From contig JBDRHL010000145.1 of assembly GCA_043816955.1 (NCBI GenBank), positions 1-37,060 on the forward strand: a DNA stretch of 37,060 bases, given 5' to 3'. A model generated the notes under the pieces. The model was not told where the DNA came from and did no database searches. It worked only from the letters and a program-made list of their open reading frames with translations. Shown in pieces: positions 25,968 to 34,362 of this stretch; the stretch's first letter is position 1, and each line of letters starts with the position of its first letter. The position numbers and the translations under genes are program-made. Source of the DNA: JBDRHL01 sp043816955 (GTDB lineage: Bacteria > Planctomycetota > Phycisphaerae > Sedimentisphaerales > CAYZTY01).

Positions 25968-27175
25968 TCGAAGTTTCCCTTTATGCTCAAGTAACTTACC
26001 TTTTCACCGGCAGGGAGGTTATTTACACCTTTAGGCACGATGAAAAAACCGTCGCTATCCAATAAGGCCCGGAGATGAGCAGTGCCGTGGTATTCGATTG
26101 GTTCCAGCATCCCGTTTTGTGCAAGCTGACAAGGCAAAAAAGCCATACGTTCGGCCTGGCGGCAACTAAAATCGCGGGCAAGCGGAAGCATGACATAGCG
26201 TACTTTTGGTTTCAGGCCTGTCATAAGTTTTGCTGCGTACAATACGAACAGATGAAACATCAGGTATACAGCAACAGGATTACCAGGCAGGCCAAAGGCG
26301 ATTTTTCTCTCTGAAGAGGCAAAGGTCATTGGTTTGCCGGGCTTGACAGCTAAGCGATTGAAATGTAATTGCAGACCTGCTTGTTTCATCGCCTCAGTTA
26401 CAAAGTCAAAATCACCTACTGAAACACCACCGGAAAGTATAACAATATCAGCACTATTCAAACCCTCAGCAAGTGCTGATACAGTCTTGTTGAGTTTATC
26501 CGGCACCATTGAATTACTTATAACCTGCAGCCCGTATTTTTCGCACAGGGCATTGAGCATGGGGCTGTTTGAGTTCATTATTTTGCCCATAGCGAGTTGC
26601 TCGGGAGAATCGGCAAGCTCATCACCGGTTGAAATGATACTTACTTGAATACGCCGAGCTACTTTTACTTCTGTAATTCCCGCAGAAACGAGATTGGCAA
26701 TTTCCAGCGGACCAAGTACAGCAGGAGCATGGATGATAATATCGCCGCGGCGGAGATCTTCCCCTTTACAACAGATATTAGTTGTATGGCTATGGGATAA
26801 AACGCGGATTCGTCCGTCTTTCTCACAGGTCTGCTCAAGCATGATTACTTTTCCTGTGCCTTGGGGTACAGGGGCTCCGGTCATGACTTTTGTCGCGGTA
26901 CCCGGCGTAAGCTGCTTACCGGGGGTGCTGCCGGCAGGGACGGTTTCTATGATACGATATTCTTCTCGCTCATCGCTGGCCAAGACAGCGTATCCATCCA
27001 TCGCTGATTTGTTAAATGGCGGCAGATCAAGTCGGGCTATCTGGTTCTCAACTACGGTTTTGCCAAGTGCCTGGTGAACAGGGATATTTTCGACGGGCAG
27101 GGTTATTCCGACCAGTCGCTCTTCGACAATTTTAAGTGCGTCGGACAATAGAATCATTTCACCTGTTTCAGGCAT
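25964..27175 (-). CDS. moeA: Molybdopterin molybdotransferase MoeA
   Basis: MoeA inserts molybdate (or possibly tungstate) into adenylated molybdopterin. From the ATG at 27175 the protein is 403 aa, the normal size. It has L-P-P-F-N-K-S-A-M-D-G-Y-A near residue 50, V-M-T-G-A-P-V-P, S-T-G-D-E-L, and the M-P/V-K-P-G-K-P-M-T-F and F-G-L-P-G-N-P-V-A-V motifs of the MPT-binding core. The open frame extends to 27340 but those residues lie within the previous gene and do not resemble MoeA. ATG 27175 shares ATGCCTGA with the stop of the ModE-like gene and has a GGGAGA site. Metal choice cannot be read from the sequence. Confidence 0.93.
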   Translation of the reverse strand: MPETGEMILLSDALKIVEERLVGITLPVENIPVHQALGKTVVENQIARLDLPPFNKSAMDGYAVLASDEREEYRIIETVPAGSTPGKQLTPGTATKVMTGAPVPQGTGKVIMLEQTCEKDGRIRVLSHSHTTNICCKGEDLRRGDIIIHAPAVLGPLEIANLVSAGITEVKVARRIQVSIISTGDELADSPEQLAMGKIMNSNSPMLNALCEKYGLQVISNSMVPDKLNKTVSALAEGLNSADIVILSGGVSVGDFDFVTEAMKQAGLQLHFNRLAVKPGKPMTFASSERKIAFGLPGNPVAVYLMFHLFVLYAAKLMTGLKPKVRYVMLPLARDFSCRQAERMAFLPCQLAQNGMLEPIEYHGTAHLRALLDSDGFFIVPKGVNNLPAGEKVSYLSIKGNFE

Positions 27176-27974
27176 CAGTTTTTCTCCCGGCAAAAAGTTT
27201 CGCGAATCGTCTGTCGGCAAAAACAGCAACTTCTTCGTTGAGTTGTTTAAAGACCTTAAGTATGTACAGCCCGTCGTGTGACAAAACTGAGCTTCCTCCA
27301 TGCCGACCGCCGGCATGTCGATTGATAAGCGTTTTACCAAGGTGCACTTCAGCTGTGTGTATAAGATTCCAGGCGTATCGATAACTCATATCGGCGGCCC
27401 TGGCTGCCTCCTGTAAAGTGCCCAGGCGATCCACATTTTCCAGAAGTCGAGCAAGACCTGTGCCGAAAACGTGTAATCCTGCTGACTCAAACCATACCTT
27501 GCTACGTACAACGGGTTCAGAGCCGAAAAGGTATTGCTTCTGTGCAGCCAGACAGCTACAGACTGCTTTGAGAAGACATTTGGATTTAACTTTGGCAGAA
27601 AGGATTTTCTTCCAGTCAGCGGTAACAGCGTTGCGGCAGATTTCAATATCGGCTGCTGCTCGAAGCTGTTCTGTGTCATTACGGAATTGTGCTTTGCCTG
27701 GGATACCGTCAATGAATATGAGTATATCACCTTGCCCCAGCAGGGCCAGAGCGTTCGATTCAACAACAATGTGGTTGCTTGAGCTTCTCGAAGTTTCTAT
27801 AAAGGATTCTAATTGTGCCAGGTTGCTGAAGAACCTGCCTGGTTTGCCTGCCTTTGCGCTGCTTCGACCACACTTTGTATAAACACTGTCAGGCAGCACT
27901 TTACATAACTGCAAAGCAAGTGTTGTCTTGCCGACGCCACGTCCTGCACCGGATATAACCCAGGTTAAGCTCAC
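27168..27974 (-). CDS. MobB-like P-loop domain fused to a ModE-type DNA-binding domain
   Basis: A 268-aa protein from a GTG at 27974. Residues 9-17 are a Walker A loop (G-A-G-R-G-V-G-K-T) at the very N-terminus, as in MobB, the GTPase-like adaptor of MGD synthesis, with a hydrophobic strand ending I-D-G-I-P near 90. Residues about 175-265 match the winged-helix domain of the molybdate regulator ModE: A-A-R-A-A-D-M-S-Y-R-Y-A-W followed by G-G-R-H-G-G. No molybdate-binding Mop domain follows. The fusion would couple nucleotide state or MGD synthesis to transcriptional control of the operon, which is inference. Its start overlaps the small gene upstream by GTGA. Confidence 0.8.
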   Translation of the reverse strand: MSLTWVISGAGRGVGKTTLALQLCKVLPDSVYTKCGRSSAKAGKPGRFFSNLAQLESFIETSRSSSNHIVVESNALALLGQGDILIFIDGIPGKAQFRNDTEQLRAAADIEICRNAVTADWKKILSAKVKSKCLLKAVCSCLAAQKQYLFGSEPVVRSKVWFESAGLHVFGTGLARLLENVDRLGTLQEAARAADMSYRYAWNLIHTAEVHLGKTLINRHAGGRHGGSSVLSHDGLYILKVFKQLNEEVAVFADRRFAKLFAGRKTDA

Positions 27975-28264
27975 TTAAAACACCCCAGCCCGCATTTTCG
28001 GATCTTGACATCAAGGTAATTCAGGAGTTTTCCCATTTTATCCAGCGGGATTTTTATTTTTTTTGCCAGATCGCGGGCCGTCTCACAGGTAATCCAACCG
28101 CCTGAATAGATAATATCCAGTTTGCTCTCTTTAGGTCCTTCACATTGAATAACTTCAACATCGCCTTGCTGATTGGTAACGATCTCGATGTCAATTTTTT
28201 CCTTATTCAGAAATGCTTCAAGTGAAGAGGCCATAGAAGCTTTAACGTAAATTCTTTTTTTCAT
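27971..28264 (-). CDS. Small conserved-looking protein ending in C-x-L-G-C-F (97 aa)
   Basis: The ATG at 28264 overlaps the mobA stop as ATGA, which favours it over the ATG at 28279. The N-terminal half is a short beta-alpha segment. The C-terminal half reads A-R-D-L-A-K-K-I-K-I-P-L-D-K-M-G-K-L-L-N and then D-V-K-I-R-K-C-G-L-G-C-F. This looks like a small helix-turn-helix-sized domain with a paired-Cys tail. I recall similar C-terminal segments near molybdenum or tungsten cofactor genes in anaerobes but cannot name a family. Lying between mobA and the ModE-like fusion, it probably takes part in sensing or cofactor handover. Confidence 0.7.
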   Translation of the reverse strand: MKKRIYVKASMASSLEAFLNKEKIDIEIVTNQQGDVEVIQCEGPKESKLDIIYSGGWITCETARDLAKKIKIPLDKMGKLLNYLDVKIRKCGLGCFK

Positions 28265-28875
28265 TTTAGTTTCTGCCATTTATCGATATCGGCCAGACTG
28301 TTAATGTTGAAAAATGTAGTTTCGTCAGTAAAGCGAACAGTGACAGCTTCAACCTGCCGCCAAACGTTTCGAATCTTTCGTTCTCCACGATCAATAGCTG
28401 CCGATATTTCCTCCAGCAGATCGTTATGCACAACTGCACATAACGGATGCCAAAAAAAACCAGCCGTTTCGGCAAAAACAGCAGGAGCTCCTGATTCTAC
28501 AAGGCCCTCTTTCAAAGTCAAGAAATCCTTTGCCCTGATGTTCGGCATGTCGCAGGGAACAAATGTTACGGCATCGGATCGGCCGCTGAAATGCACAAGC
28601 CCGCTTTCGATGCCGCCCATGGGGCCGATATCGGCCCTGATGTCAGAAATAACTTTTACCCCGTGTTTTTGATATAGCGCTGGATCATTAGCTGCGATAA
28701 CAATATCGTTAATGCCGGCCATGGTAAGTTCTTCTATGAGTCGATCTATAATAGAGGTACCCCGGCTAATCTGGATAGCGCCTTTTGCGATACCGCCTAA
28801 CCGCCTGGCGCTGCCACCAGCCAGTATTGCAGCAGCGATTGTATGCGTCTTTAATTTTTTGTCATGCAGGCCCAT
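28261..28875 (-). CDS. mobA: Molybdenum cofactor guanylyltransferase MobA
   Basis: MobA links GMP to molybdopterin to make the bis-MGD cofactor required by formate dehydrogenases of the DMSO-reductase family. The 204-aa form starts at ATG 28875, 14 bases inside the end of the iron-sulfur gene; the longer open frame to 28947 adds residues with no MobA character. The nucleotide-binding signature is A-A-I-L-A-G-G-S-A-R-R-L-G-G with a Lys shortly after. G-P-M-G-G-I-E-S-G-L and F-V-P-C-D-M-P-N follow, all typical. Length matches the family. The ribosome site is weak, consistent with coupling to the upstream gene. Confidence 0.92.
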   Translation of the reverse strand: MGLHDKKLKTHTIAAAILAGGSARRLGGIAKGAIQISRGTSIIDRLIEELTMAGINDIVIAANDPALYQKHGVKVISDIRADIGPMGGIESGLVHFSGRSDAVTFVPCDMPNIRAKDFLTLKEGLVESGAPAVFAETAGFFWHPLCAVVHNDLLEEISAAIDRGERKIRNVWRQVEAVTVRFTDETTFFNINSLADIDKWQKLK

Positions 28876-29854
28876 ATTTATCAACCATTTCACGACATAC
28901 TGCCTTGATGCCGATTCCGGTCGGGCAGACATTATCACAGCGGCCACATAGTATGCATGTCAACTGCCCCCAGCGGGTAAAATCGGCTGCAAGCTTGTGA
29001 TGAATACGGCGGCGGGTTCGAATATGTTCCTTGCCCATGGGGTTATGCCCGCTGGCTTCACGCATAAAACCGTCAAGCTGACAGGAGTCCCACATCCTGT
29101 ATCGCCGGGTCTGGCCGTTAATTCTGCGATCGAATACATCGAAACACGTGCAGGTTGGACAGGCCAGATTACAAGAGGTACACGCAATACAACGATCTGA
29201 GATACTTACCCAGAAATCCTCGGGCACCTTCTCTTCCAGCAGAAGTTTCGAGGCATTTTGAATGAGTTCAAGATCATCAGCAGGAAGCGCATCAGATTCT
29301 TTTTGAAGTTCATTTAAAACCTCGGCTGAAGCGTCCCTGCCGCCTCGGATATTATGGAGCAAAGCCTTACCCTTGTCGGTATATGCAGCGGCGATATAAT
29401 CCTGTCCATCACAGATCAATTCCATATCGCACTTGGCACCGGCAATTTTCAGAAATTCACCGTCGGCACCACATCGCCCTGACACACAAACGATCAATGC
29501 TCCGTCCCGTTTGTTGAAATAAACATCGTCTCGATAGTTTTCACTGTAGAACCGGTCAATAAACTCAAATCCGTCGGCGTCTTGTGCAGTAAATCCAACC
29601 ACAAGAAGCGGCTTTTCCAGCGGCTTTTGCGTTTCCAAGCTGTTTGTACTGATAGTCAGTATAGTTTCCATTTGGGGGAAAAATACATTGGTGATTTTCT
29701 GTGGTATGGGGCCGCCAGCAATAGCCAAGGGACCTTCACTGAGATTTCCAAGCGTTCTGGTACCATCGTGCAGCCGGATCGGCACGCGTACATCATAATC
29801 TACCTCGACAGATTTCAAAAACGCCTTCAGATTCTGCTCTGTCAATACCCGCAT
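28862..29854 (-). CDS. 4Fe-4S dicluster protein, sulfhydrogenase beta subunit (HydB)-like
   Basis: A 330-aa predicted cytoplasmic electron carrier. The N-terminal 220 residues lack clusters, as in HydB/SidA-type subunits. The C-terminus has two ferredoxin-like motifs: C-I-A-C-T-S-C-N-L-A-C-P-T-C-T-C-F and C-I-L-C-G-R-C-D-N-V-C-P-T-G. The first, with its extra C-P-T-C-x-C-F, is characteristic of this subunit class. The ATG at 29854 overlaps the fdhA stop by one base (TAATG) and has an AAGGAG site; an ATG further up lies inside fdhA. It most likely passes electrons between FdhA and the flavoprotein encoded upstream of fdhA. Confidence 0.87.
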   Translation of the reverse strand: MRVLTEQNLKAFLKSVEVDYDVRVPIRLHDGTRTLGNLSEGPLAIAGGPIPQKITNVFFPQMETILTISTNSLETQKPLEKPLLVVGFTAQDADGFEFIDRFYSENYRDDVYFNKRDGALIVCVSGRCGADGEFLKIAGAKCDMELICDGQDYIAAAYTDKGKALLHNIRGGRDASAEVLNELQKESDALPADDLELIQNASKLLLEEKVPEDFWVSISDRCIACTSCNLACPTCTCFDVFDRRINGQTRRYRMWDSCQLDGFMREASGHNPMGKEHIRTRRRIHHKLAADFTRWGQLTCILCGRCDNVCPTGIGIKAVCREMVDKYGPA

Positions 29855-31893
29855 TACGCACTCCTTATCTTTGCAGCACATACCTTGTATTCGGGAATCT
29901 TGGCGACAGGATCCAGAGCGTTGATGGTCAAAAGATTAGCAGGACCTTCTTCAAAGTGGAACGGCATAAACAGCACACCCTGTTTAGAAATATCCGTAAC
30001 ACGAGCCATCGCCCTGACTTCGCCGCGACGTGTTGTCACATATACCCACATACGGTCATTGATACCGAGTTGTTTGGCATCCTGAGGACTGATTTCCACG
30101 TAGGGGAAACGTTCCTCACGATCCAGCAGTTGCGATCTTCTGGTCATTGTGCCTGTGTGAAAATGGAAGTAGCATCGGCCGGTCGAAAGCACAAACGGAT
30201 ATTCCTTGTCCGGCAGTTCCTTGGAGGGGCGATACTCAGCGGGACTGAACATACCTAATCCCCGGCTGAACTTGCCGGAATGTAATACCGGTGTACCGGG
30301 ATGATCTTTATTCGGGCAGGGCCATTGCAAACCCACCTGATCAATGCGATCATACGATACGCCGCCGTAAATCGGCGTTACAGCGGCAATTTCATCCATA
30401 ATCTCCGCGGCTGAATTATATTTCATGCCGTTGTAACCAGCCCGCTTTGCGACATCACAGAGAATTTCCCAATCTGCCATGCTCTGTCCAATAGGCTCAA
30501 TGGCTTTGCGAACCCGTTGTACCCTTCGCTCTGTCGAAGTGAAAGTGCCGTCTTTCTCCGCATAGGATGCTGCCGGCAATATCACGTCGGCATATGCGCT
30601 TGTTAGTGTTGGGAAGATGTCCTGAACCACTATAAAGTCCAGTTTCTCCATTGCCTCGCGAACATGATTCTGGTCAGGATCGGACATCATTGGGTTCTCG
30701 CCCATGATATACAAAGCCTTGAGTTTGCCTTCGGCGGCAGCGTTAATCGCGGTTGTAACCGTGTAGCCGACCTCGGCGGGCAAAGCCTCTCCATCCCAGG
30801 CTTTCTCGAATTTCTTCCTTATGTCAGACTCGGTTACTTTCTGATAGCCGGTATAAACAGTGGGTAGCGCACCCATGTCACAGGCACCCTGGACGTTGTT
30901 TTGGCCGCGGAGAGGATTGACCCCGGTTCCGGGCAGACCAATGTTGCCCGTAAGCATCGCCAGATTGGCACAGCTCTTGACATTATCGACTCCATGAGTA
31001 TGTTGCGTAATTCCCATCGAGTAGACAATCATGGCTTTATCTGCGGTGGCAAACATTCTGGCAACACTTACAATTTCTTCAGGACTGATACCGCATATTT
31101 TAGCAGCGGTTTCAGGCGGATAGTTCGCAACAGTCTTCTTTAATTGCTCATAATTCTCAGTGCGGTTCCTGACAAATTCCTTGTCTTCCAGGCCTTGTGT
31201 GATAATGACGTTCATCACGCCGTTAAGAAAAGCGACATCCGTACCATTTTTCCAGCGAACGTGGATATCTGCCAGCCGTGCCAGGCGAATTTTTCGATTA
31301 TCGGCAACGATAAGCTTTGCACCTCTTTTGGTAACGTTTTCGATAATTCGCGAACCTATCAGGGGATGCTGCTCGGTCGTGTTTGAACCTGTAACCAGAA
31401 TGCAGTCTGCCTGTTCCATACAGGAGATGGAATTTGTCATTGCGCCTGATCCGAAAGTTGCCGCAAGACCTAAAACTGTTGACGAATGGCAAAGTCTTGC
31501 GCAGTGGTCAACATTATTTGTTTTGAAAACCGCTCTGGCCAGTTTCATCATCAGATAGTTTTCCTCATTTGTTGTCTTGGCAGATGAGAAGAACGCTATT
31601 GAGTCATTGCCGTGATTTGCCTGGATTTCTTTGAGTCTGCTGACAATGGCGTCAATCGCATCGTTCCAGGAAGCGGATTCCATTTTGTTATTTCTGCGAA
31701 TCATTGGCAGCGTTAACCTGTCCGGATGGTTCACGAAATGGTACGCATTCCAGCCCTTTACACACAACTGACCTTTGGCGACAATATGTTCGCTGCTGGG
31801 CTCAACTCCCATCAAAGCACCGTCATCTCCAACGACCAGGTAGAACATACATCCGGTGCCGCAATAGGGGCAGGTTGTCAGAACTTTTTTCAT
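29854..31893 (-). CDS. fdhA: Formate dehydrogenase catalytic subunit, molybdopterin, cysteine form
   Basis: FdhA interconverts formate and CO2 at a Mo- or W-bis-MGD centre. The 679-aa protein starts at ATG 31893 (ATGA overlap with the flavoprotein gene); upstream residues of the open frame belong to that gene. The N-terminal 4Fe-4S motif is C8-x2-C11-x3-C15-x28-C44. The metal-ligand site reads D-H-C-A-R-L-C-H-S with Cys 135 where selenocysteine occurs in FdhF-type enzymes, and no UGA is present. Further landmarks are Y-S-M-G-I-T-Q-H, G-N-I-G-L-P-G-T-G-V-N-P-L-R-G-Q-N-N-V-Q-G and the C-terminal MGD-binding lobe. No Tat signal is present, so it is cytoplasmic. Confidence 0.94.
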   Translation of the reverse strand: MKKVLTTCPYCGTGCMFYLVVGDDGALMGVEPSSEHIVAKGQLCVKGWNAYHFVNHPDRLTLPMIRRNNKMESASWNDAIDAIVSRLKEIQANHGNDSIAFFSSAKTTNEENYLMMKLARAVFKTNNVDHCARLCHSSTVLGLAATFGSGAMTNSISCMEQADCILVTGSNTTEQHPLIGSRIIENVTKRGAKLIVADNRKIRLARLADIHVRWKNGTDVAFLNGVMNVIITQGLEDKEFVRNRTENYEQLKKTVANYPPETAAKICGISPEEIVSVARMFATADKAMIVYSMGITQHTHGVDNVKSCANLAMLTGNIGLPGTGVNPLRGQNNVQGACDMGALPTVYTGYQKVTESDIRKKFEKAWDGEALPAEVGYTVTTAINAAAEGKLKALYIMGENPMMSDPDQNHVREAMEKLDFIVVQDIFPTLTSAYADVILPAASYAEKDGTFTSTERRVQRVRKAIEPIGQSMADWEILCDVAKRAGYNGMKYNSAAEIMDEIAAVTPIYGGVSYDRIDQVGLQWPCPNKDHPGTPVLHSGKFSRGLGMFSPAEYRPSKELPDKEYPFVLSTGRCYFHFHTGTMTRRSQLLDREERFPYVEISPQDAKQLGINDRMWVYVTTRRGEVRAMARVTDISKQGVLFMPFHFEEGPANLLTINALDPVAKIPEYKVCAAKIRSA

Positions 31894-32756
31894 ATCGCAC
31901 CTTTCAAACTGGCAACCTGATCCAGCGTAAACACCGGACCGTCGATACAGCAATAAAGATGGTCGATTGTGCAGTGTCCGCATTTGCCGACTCCGCATTT
32001 CATATAGCGTTCAAGTGAAACAACGATGTTTTTGTCGTCTAAGCCTTTCAAATGCAGCTCCTTGATTACAAACTTATACATAATCGGCGGCCCGACAATA
32101 ACTGCTGTGGTTTTCCCGGCATTGATTTGTAAAGGCGGGATCAGCTTTGTAATCAAACCCACGTTGGTGTCCCAGCAAGAGCCTTGCGGGACACTATCTA
32201 CTGTAACCCGGCATTCCACTTTTTTCGAATTCTGCCATTCAGCCAGATCATTTTTATATAATACGTCTTCAGGAGATTTGGCTCCATATAGGATTGTTAC
32301 ATCGCCATAATTATCCCTGCAGTCTTCAATATACTGAATCAAGGCGCGCATCGGCGCAAGACCGCACCCGCCGGAAATCAGCAGCAGGTCTCTGGCTTTC
32401 ATTGAATCGGTATCAAAAAAAGTCCCAAACGGGCCGCGCAAGCCTACCACATCTCCGCCCTTGAGTTCATGCATGGCAGTTGTTAAAGTCCCTGCTTTAC
32501 GGACACCAAGTTCGAGATAGTCGCCGCGGGTCGGCGAAGATGAAACTGAAATCGGGGCTTCACCAATACCCGTGATGGAAACCTGCATGAACTGGCCGGG
32601 TTTATGACCAAATGGCCTGCCGTCCTCTCTGGTCAGCCTGAACAGTTTCTCTGTGGCCGTGAGATCACGAACAAATTCCACTTTGCACATGAACGGAACA
32701 TAAAGCTTCTTTTTACATTCGTGCTCATTGGTCTTTGAAACAGCCGAACTGCTCAT
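31890..32756 (-). CDS. FAD/NAD(P)-binding electron-transfer subunit, HydG/DHOD-K-like
   Basis: A 288-aa soluble oxidoreductase of the ferredoxin-NADP reductase fold. The FAD region includes G-H-K-P-G-Q-F-M-Q-V near residue 50, then S-V-S-S-S. The NAD(P) region starts with L-L-I-S-G-G-C-G-L-A-P-M-R-A. The C-terminus holds a 2Fe-2S ligand set, C-G-V-G-K-C-G-H-C with a later Cys, as in dihydroorotate dehydrogenase electron-transfer and sulfhydrogenase gamma subunits. An AAAGGA ribosome site lies 9 bases upstream. Directly coupled to fdhA, it should link formate oxidation to NAD(P)+ reduction or run the reverse reaction. It could in principle serve another partner, but the operon position argues against that. 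Confidence 0.9.
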   Translation of the reverse strand: MSSSAVSKTNEHECKKKLYVPFMCKVEFVRDLTATEKLFRLTREDGRPFGHKPGQFMQVSITGIGEAPISVSSSPTRGDYLELGVRKAGTLTTAMHELKGGDVVGLRGPFGTFFDTDSMKARDLLLISGGCGLAPMRALIQYIEDCRDNYGDVTILYGAKSPEDVLYKNDLAEWQNSKKVECRVTVDSVPQGSCWDTNVGLITKLIPPLQINAGKTTAVIVGPPIMYKFVIKELHLKGLDDKNIVVSLERYMKCGVGKCGHCTIDHLYCCIDGPVFTLDQVASLKGAI

Positions 32757-32778
32757 AAATTCATTTCCTTTCTGCTCA

Positions 32779-32814
32779 AAAAGGCTTAAAGCTTCCTGTA
32801 TCCTTATTAAGCCT
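32779..32814 (-). terminator. Possible intrinsic terminator or attenuator between focA and the fdh genes
   Basis: On the - strand AGGCTTAA (32814 to 32807, overlapping the focA stop) can pair with TTAAGCCT (32789 to 32782) across a 17-base loop, followed by TTTTTG. The stem is A/T-rich, so it is probably a partial terminator that lowers read-through into the dehydrogenase genes. Confidence 0.45.
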
Positions 32815-33667
32815 CTGTTTCCGTACCACGTACATAGAGGAAGTAATATACTACGCCGACAAAGACCGCACCGCCAACAATATTACCCAATGTCACGGTA
32901 ATAAGATTGTTCGTCCACATTGTCGCCCAGTTCAGTCCTGCCAACTGCTCAGCCGACTTGCCTGAAGCCGTTACTGCTGCTGGAAAGCTTTTTGCGAAAA
33001 TGCCTGCTGGTATAAAATACATATTTGCAACGCAGTGCTCAAAACCCGAAGTAACGAAAGCCATAATTGGGAAAAAAATGCCCCAGATTTTTCCGGAAAT
33101 ATCTTTGGCTGCAATTGCCATCATGACAGCAAGACATACCAAGAAGTTACAACAGATACCCCTGAAGAAAAACGCAAAATTATGACCCTTATCGGCTGTA
33201 ACCTTGGCAAAAGCGATATTGATCGCCGTTCCCCCCACTTTGCTGTCCAGAAGACCCGAGCCGACGGCAATTATCAACGCCAATATGATCGAACCAATCA
33301 GGTTGGCCAGATAAACGGGTATCCAGTTTCGCAAGACACCGCCGAATCCGAGTTTACCATGACAAAGAGCTACCGTAAGCAGGTTGTTTCCCGTGAACAA
33401 CTCTGAGCCGGGAATTATTACCAGCATCAGTCCCACACTAAAAACGGCACCGACAAAAAACTTCTGCAGACCCCAAAAGGCCGATTCACCCGCCATTGAC
33501 CAGCCCGTAGCAACAGTTGTTGCCAGGTGGGCTGCAAAACCGATATATACACCAGCCAAGATACCCAGCAAAACCATTTTGCTGATTGGAAGCCTAGCCT
33601 TCTTTACACCAACGCCGACAAAAGCCTTAGCTAATTCCGGAGGACTTAAAAAATTGTCTTCTGCCAT
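32807..33667 (-). CDS. focA: Formate/nitrite transporter family channel (FocA-like)
   Basis: A 286-aa inner-membrane channel, normal length, with six hydrophobic segments. Family signatures are I-P-G-S-E-L-F-T-G-N-N near residue 92-102 and G-F-E-H-C-V-A-N-M-Y-F-I-P near 205-217, the latter carrying the pore His. It would export or import formate for the dehydrogenase encoded downstream. The family also includes nitrite and hydrosulfide channels, but the neighbouring genes point to formate. An AAAGGA site precedes the ATG. It is separated from rex by 62 bases. Confidence 0.92.
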   Translation of the reverse strand: MAEDNFLSPPELAKAFVGVGVKKARLPISKMVLLGILAGVYIGFAAHLATTVATGWSMAGESAFWGLQKFFVGAVFSVGLMLVIIPGSELFTGNNLLTVALCHGKLGFGGVLRNWIPVYLANLIGSIILALIIAVGSGLLDSKVGGTAINIAFAKVTADKGHNFAFFFRGICCNFLVCLAVMMAIAAKDISGKIWGIFFPIMAFVTSGFEHCVANMYFIPAGIFAKSFPAAVTASGKSAEQLAGLNWATMWTNNLITVTLGNIVGGAVFVGVVYYFLYVRGTETEA

Positions 33668-33721
33668 GATTTTTTCCTTTCTCTAATTAAATCTCTAACA
33701 TTTTTTGATTGGTAATTCCAC

Positions 33722-33727
33722 ATTATA
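33722..33727 (-). promoter_or_regulatory. Candidate -10 box for the focA-fdh operon
   Basis: A perfect TATAAT on the - strand lies in the rex-focA spacer, about 55 bases before the focA start. No good -35 box is found at the right distance, so this is tentative. The operon may instead be read through from rex. Confidence 0.3.
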
Positions 33728-33729
33728 TT

Positions 33730-34362
33730 TTACTTGTTCAACGTAACACGCGAATAATACGGTAATCGTGCAAGATCTATTGCAATATCGATACTTATCA
33801 CCTTGACTTTTTTGGGCACTACTAAACAAGATGGAGCGAAATTCAAGATGCCGGTAATTCCCGCTTTAACCAACTGATCCGCTATTTCTTTGGCTGCTGA
33901 AGCCGGAACAGCAATTATCGCAAACTTGATTCCTCTGTTTTTCAAAGTACTCAGCTTTGAAGTGTCTTCCACCGTTACATTATTTCTGATGCTGCCGATT
34001 TTATTAGGGTCGCTATCAAATGCCGCAACAATCTCAAAACCAAACTGAGCAAAACCGGAGTAGCTCAGCAAGGCAGAGCCCAGATTGCCTACACCGACCA
34101 GAGCCACCTTATGAATGTTCTTCAGTTTCAAAATACTGCATAACTGGCGGAGAAGCTTTTTGACTTTGTAGCCAACCCCAGGAGTCCCAAAGGCGCCAAA
34201 ATAAGACAAATCCTTCCTGATCTGCGCTGAATTTACACCGAGACTATCCGCAAATTCTCCGCTTTTGATATTCTGTCTGCCTTGCTGAGAAAGTAACCGC
34301 AATTCTCGTAAATAAAGCGGTAAACGTCCGATAGTTTCGTCTGGAATTCTATGATATTTCAT
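33730..34362 (-). CDS. rex: Redox-sensing transcriptional repressor Rex
   Basis: Rex binds DNA when the NADH/NAD+ ratio is low and releases it when NADH rises, controlling fermentation genes. The 210-aa protein has the winged-helix start (R-L-P-L-Y-L-R, then N-S-A-Q-I-R-K-D-L-S-Y-F-G-A-F-G, near residues 49-64) and a Rossmann domain beginning V-A-L-V-G-V-G-N-L-G, with F-D-S-D-P-N-K-I-G following. Length is typical. It is first in the - strand run, directly upstream of focA and the NAD(P)-linked formate dehydrogenase, whose redox balance it is likely to monitor. Its own promoter is at 34409-34436. Confidence 0.95.
   Translation of the reverse strand: MKYHRIPDETIGRLPLYLRELRLLSQQGRQNIKSGEFADSLGVNSAQIRKDLSYFGAFGTPGVGYKVKKLLRQLCSILKLKNIHKVALVGVGNLGSALLSYSGFAQFGFEIVAAFDSDPNKIGSIRNNVTVEDTSKLSTLKNRGIKFAIIAVPASAAKEIADQLVKAGITGILNFAPSCLVVPKKVKVISIDIAIDLARLPYYSRVTLNK

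Noticed and set aside
31486..31491. Selenocysteine at the active site of formate dehydrogenase
   Set aside because: The ligand codon in D-H-C-A-R-L-C-H-S encodes Cys and no in-frame UGA is present.
33734..33749. TTGTTCAACGTAACAC as a Rex operator before focA
   Set aside because: Half-sites are six bases apart instead of the expected eight and one base mismatches; it also lies within the rex coding end. Not strong enough to annotate.
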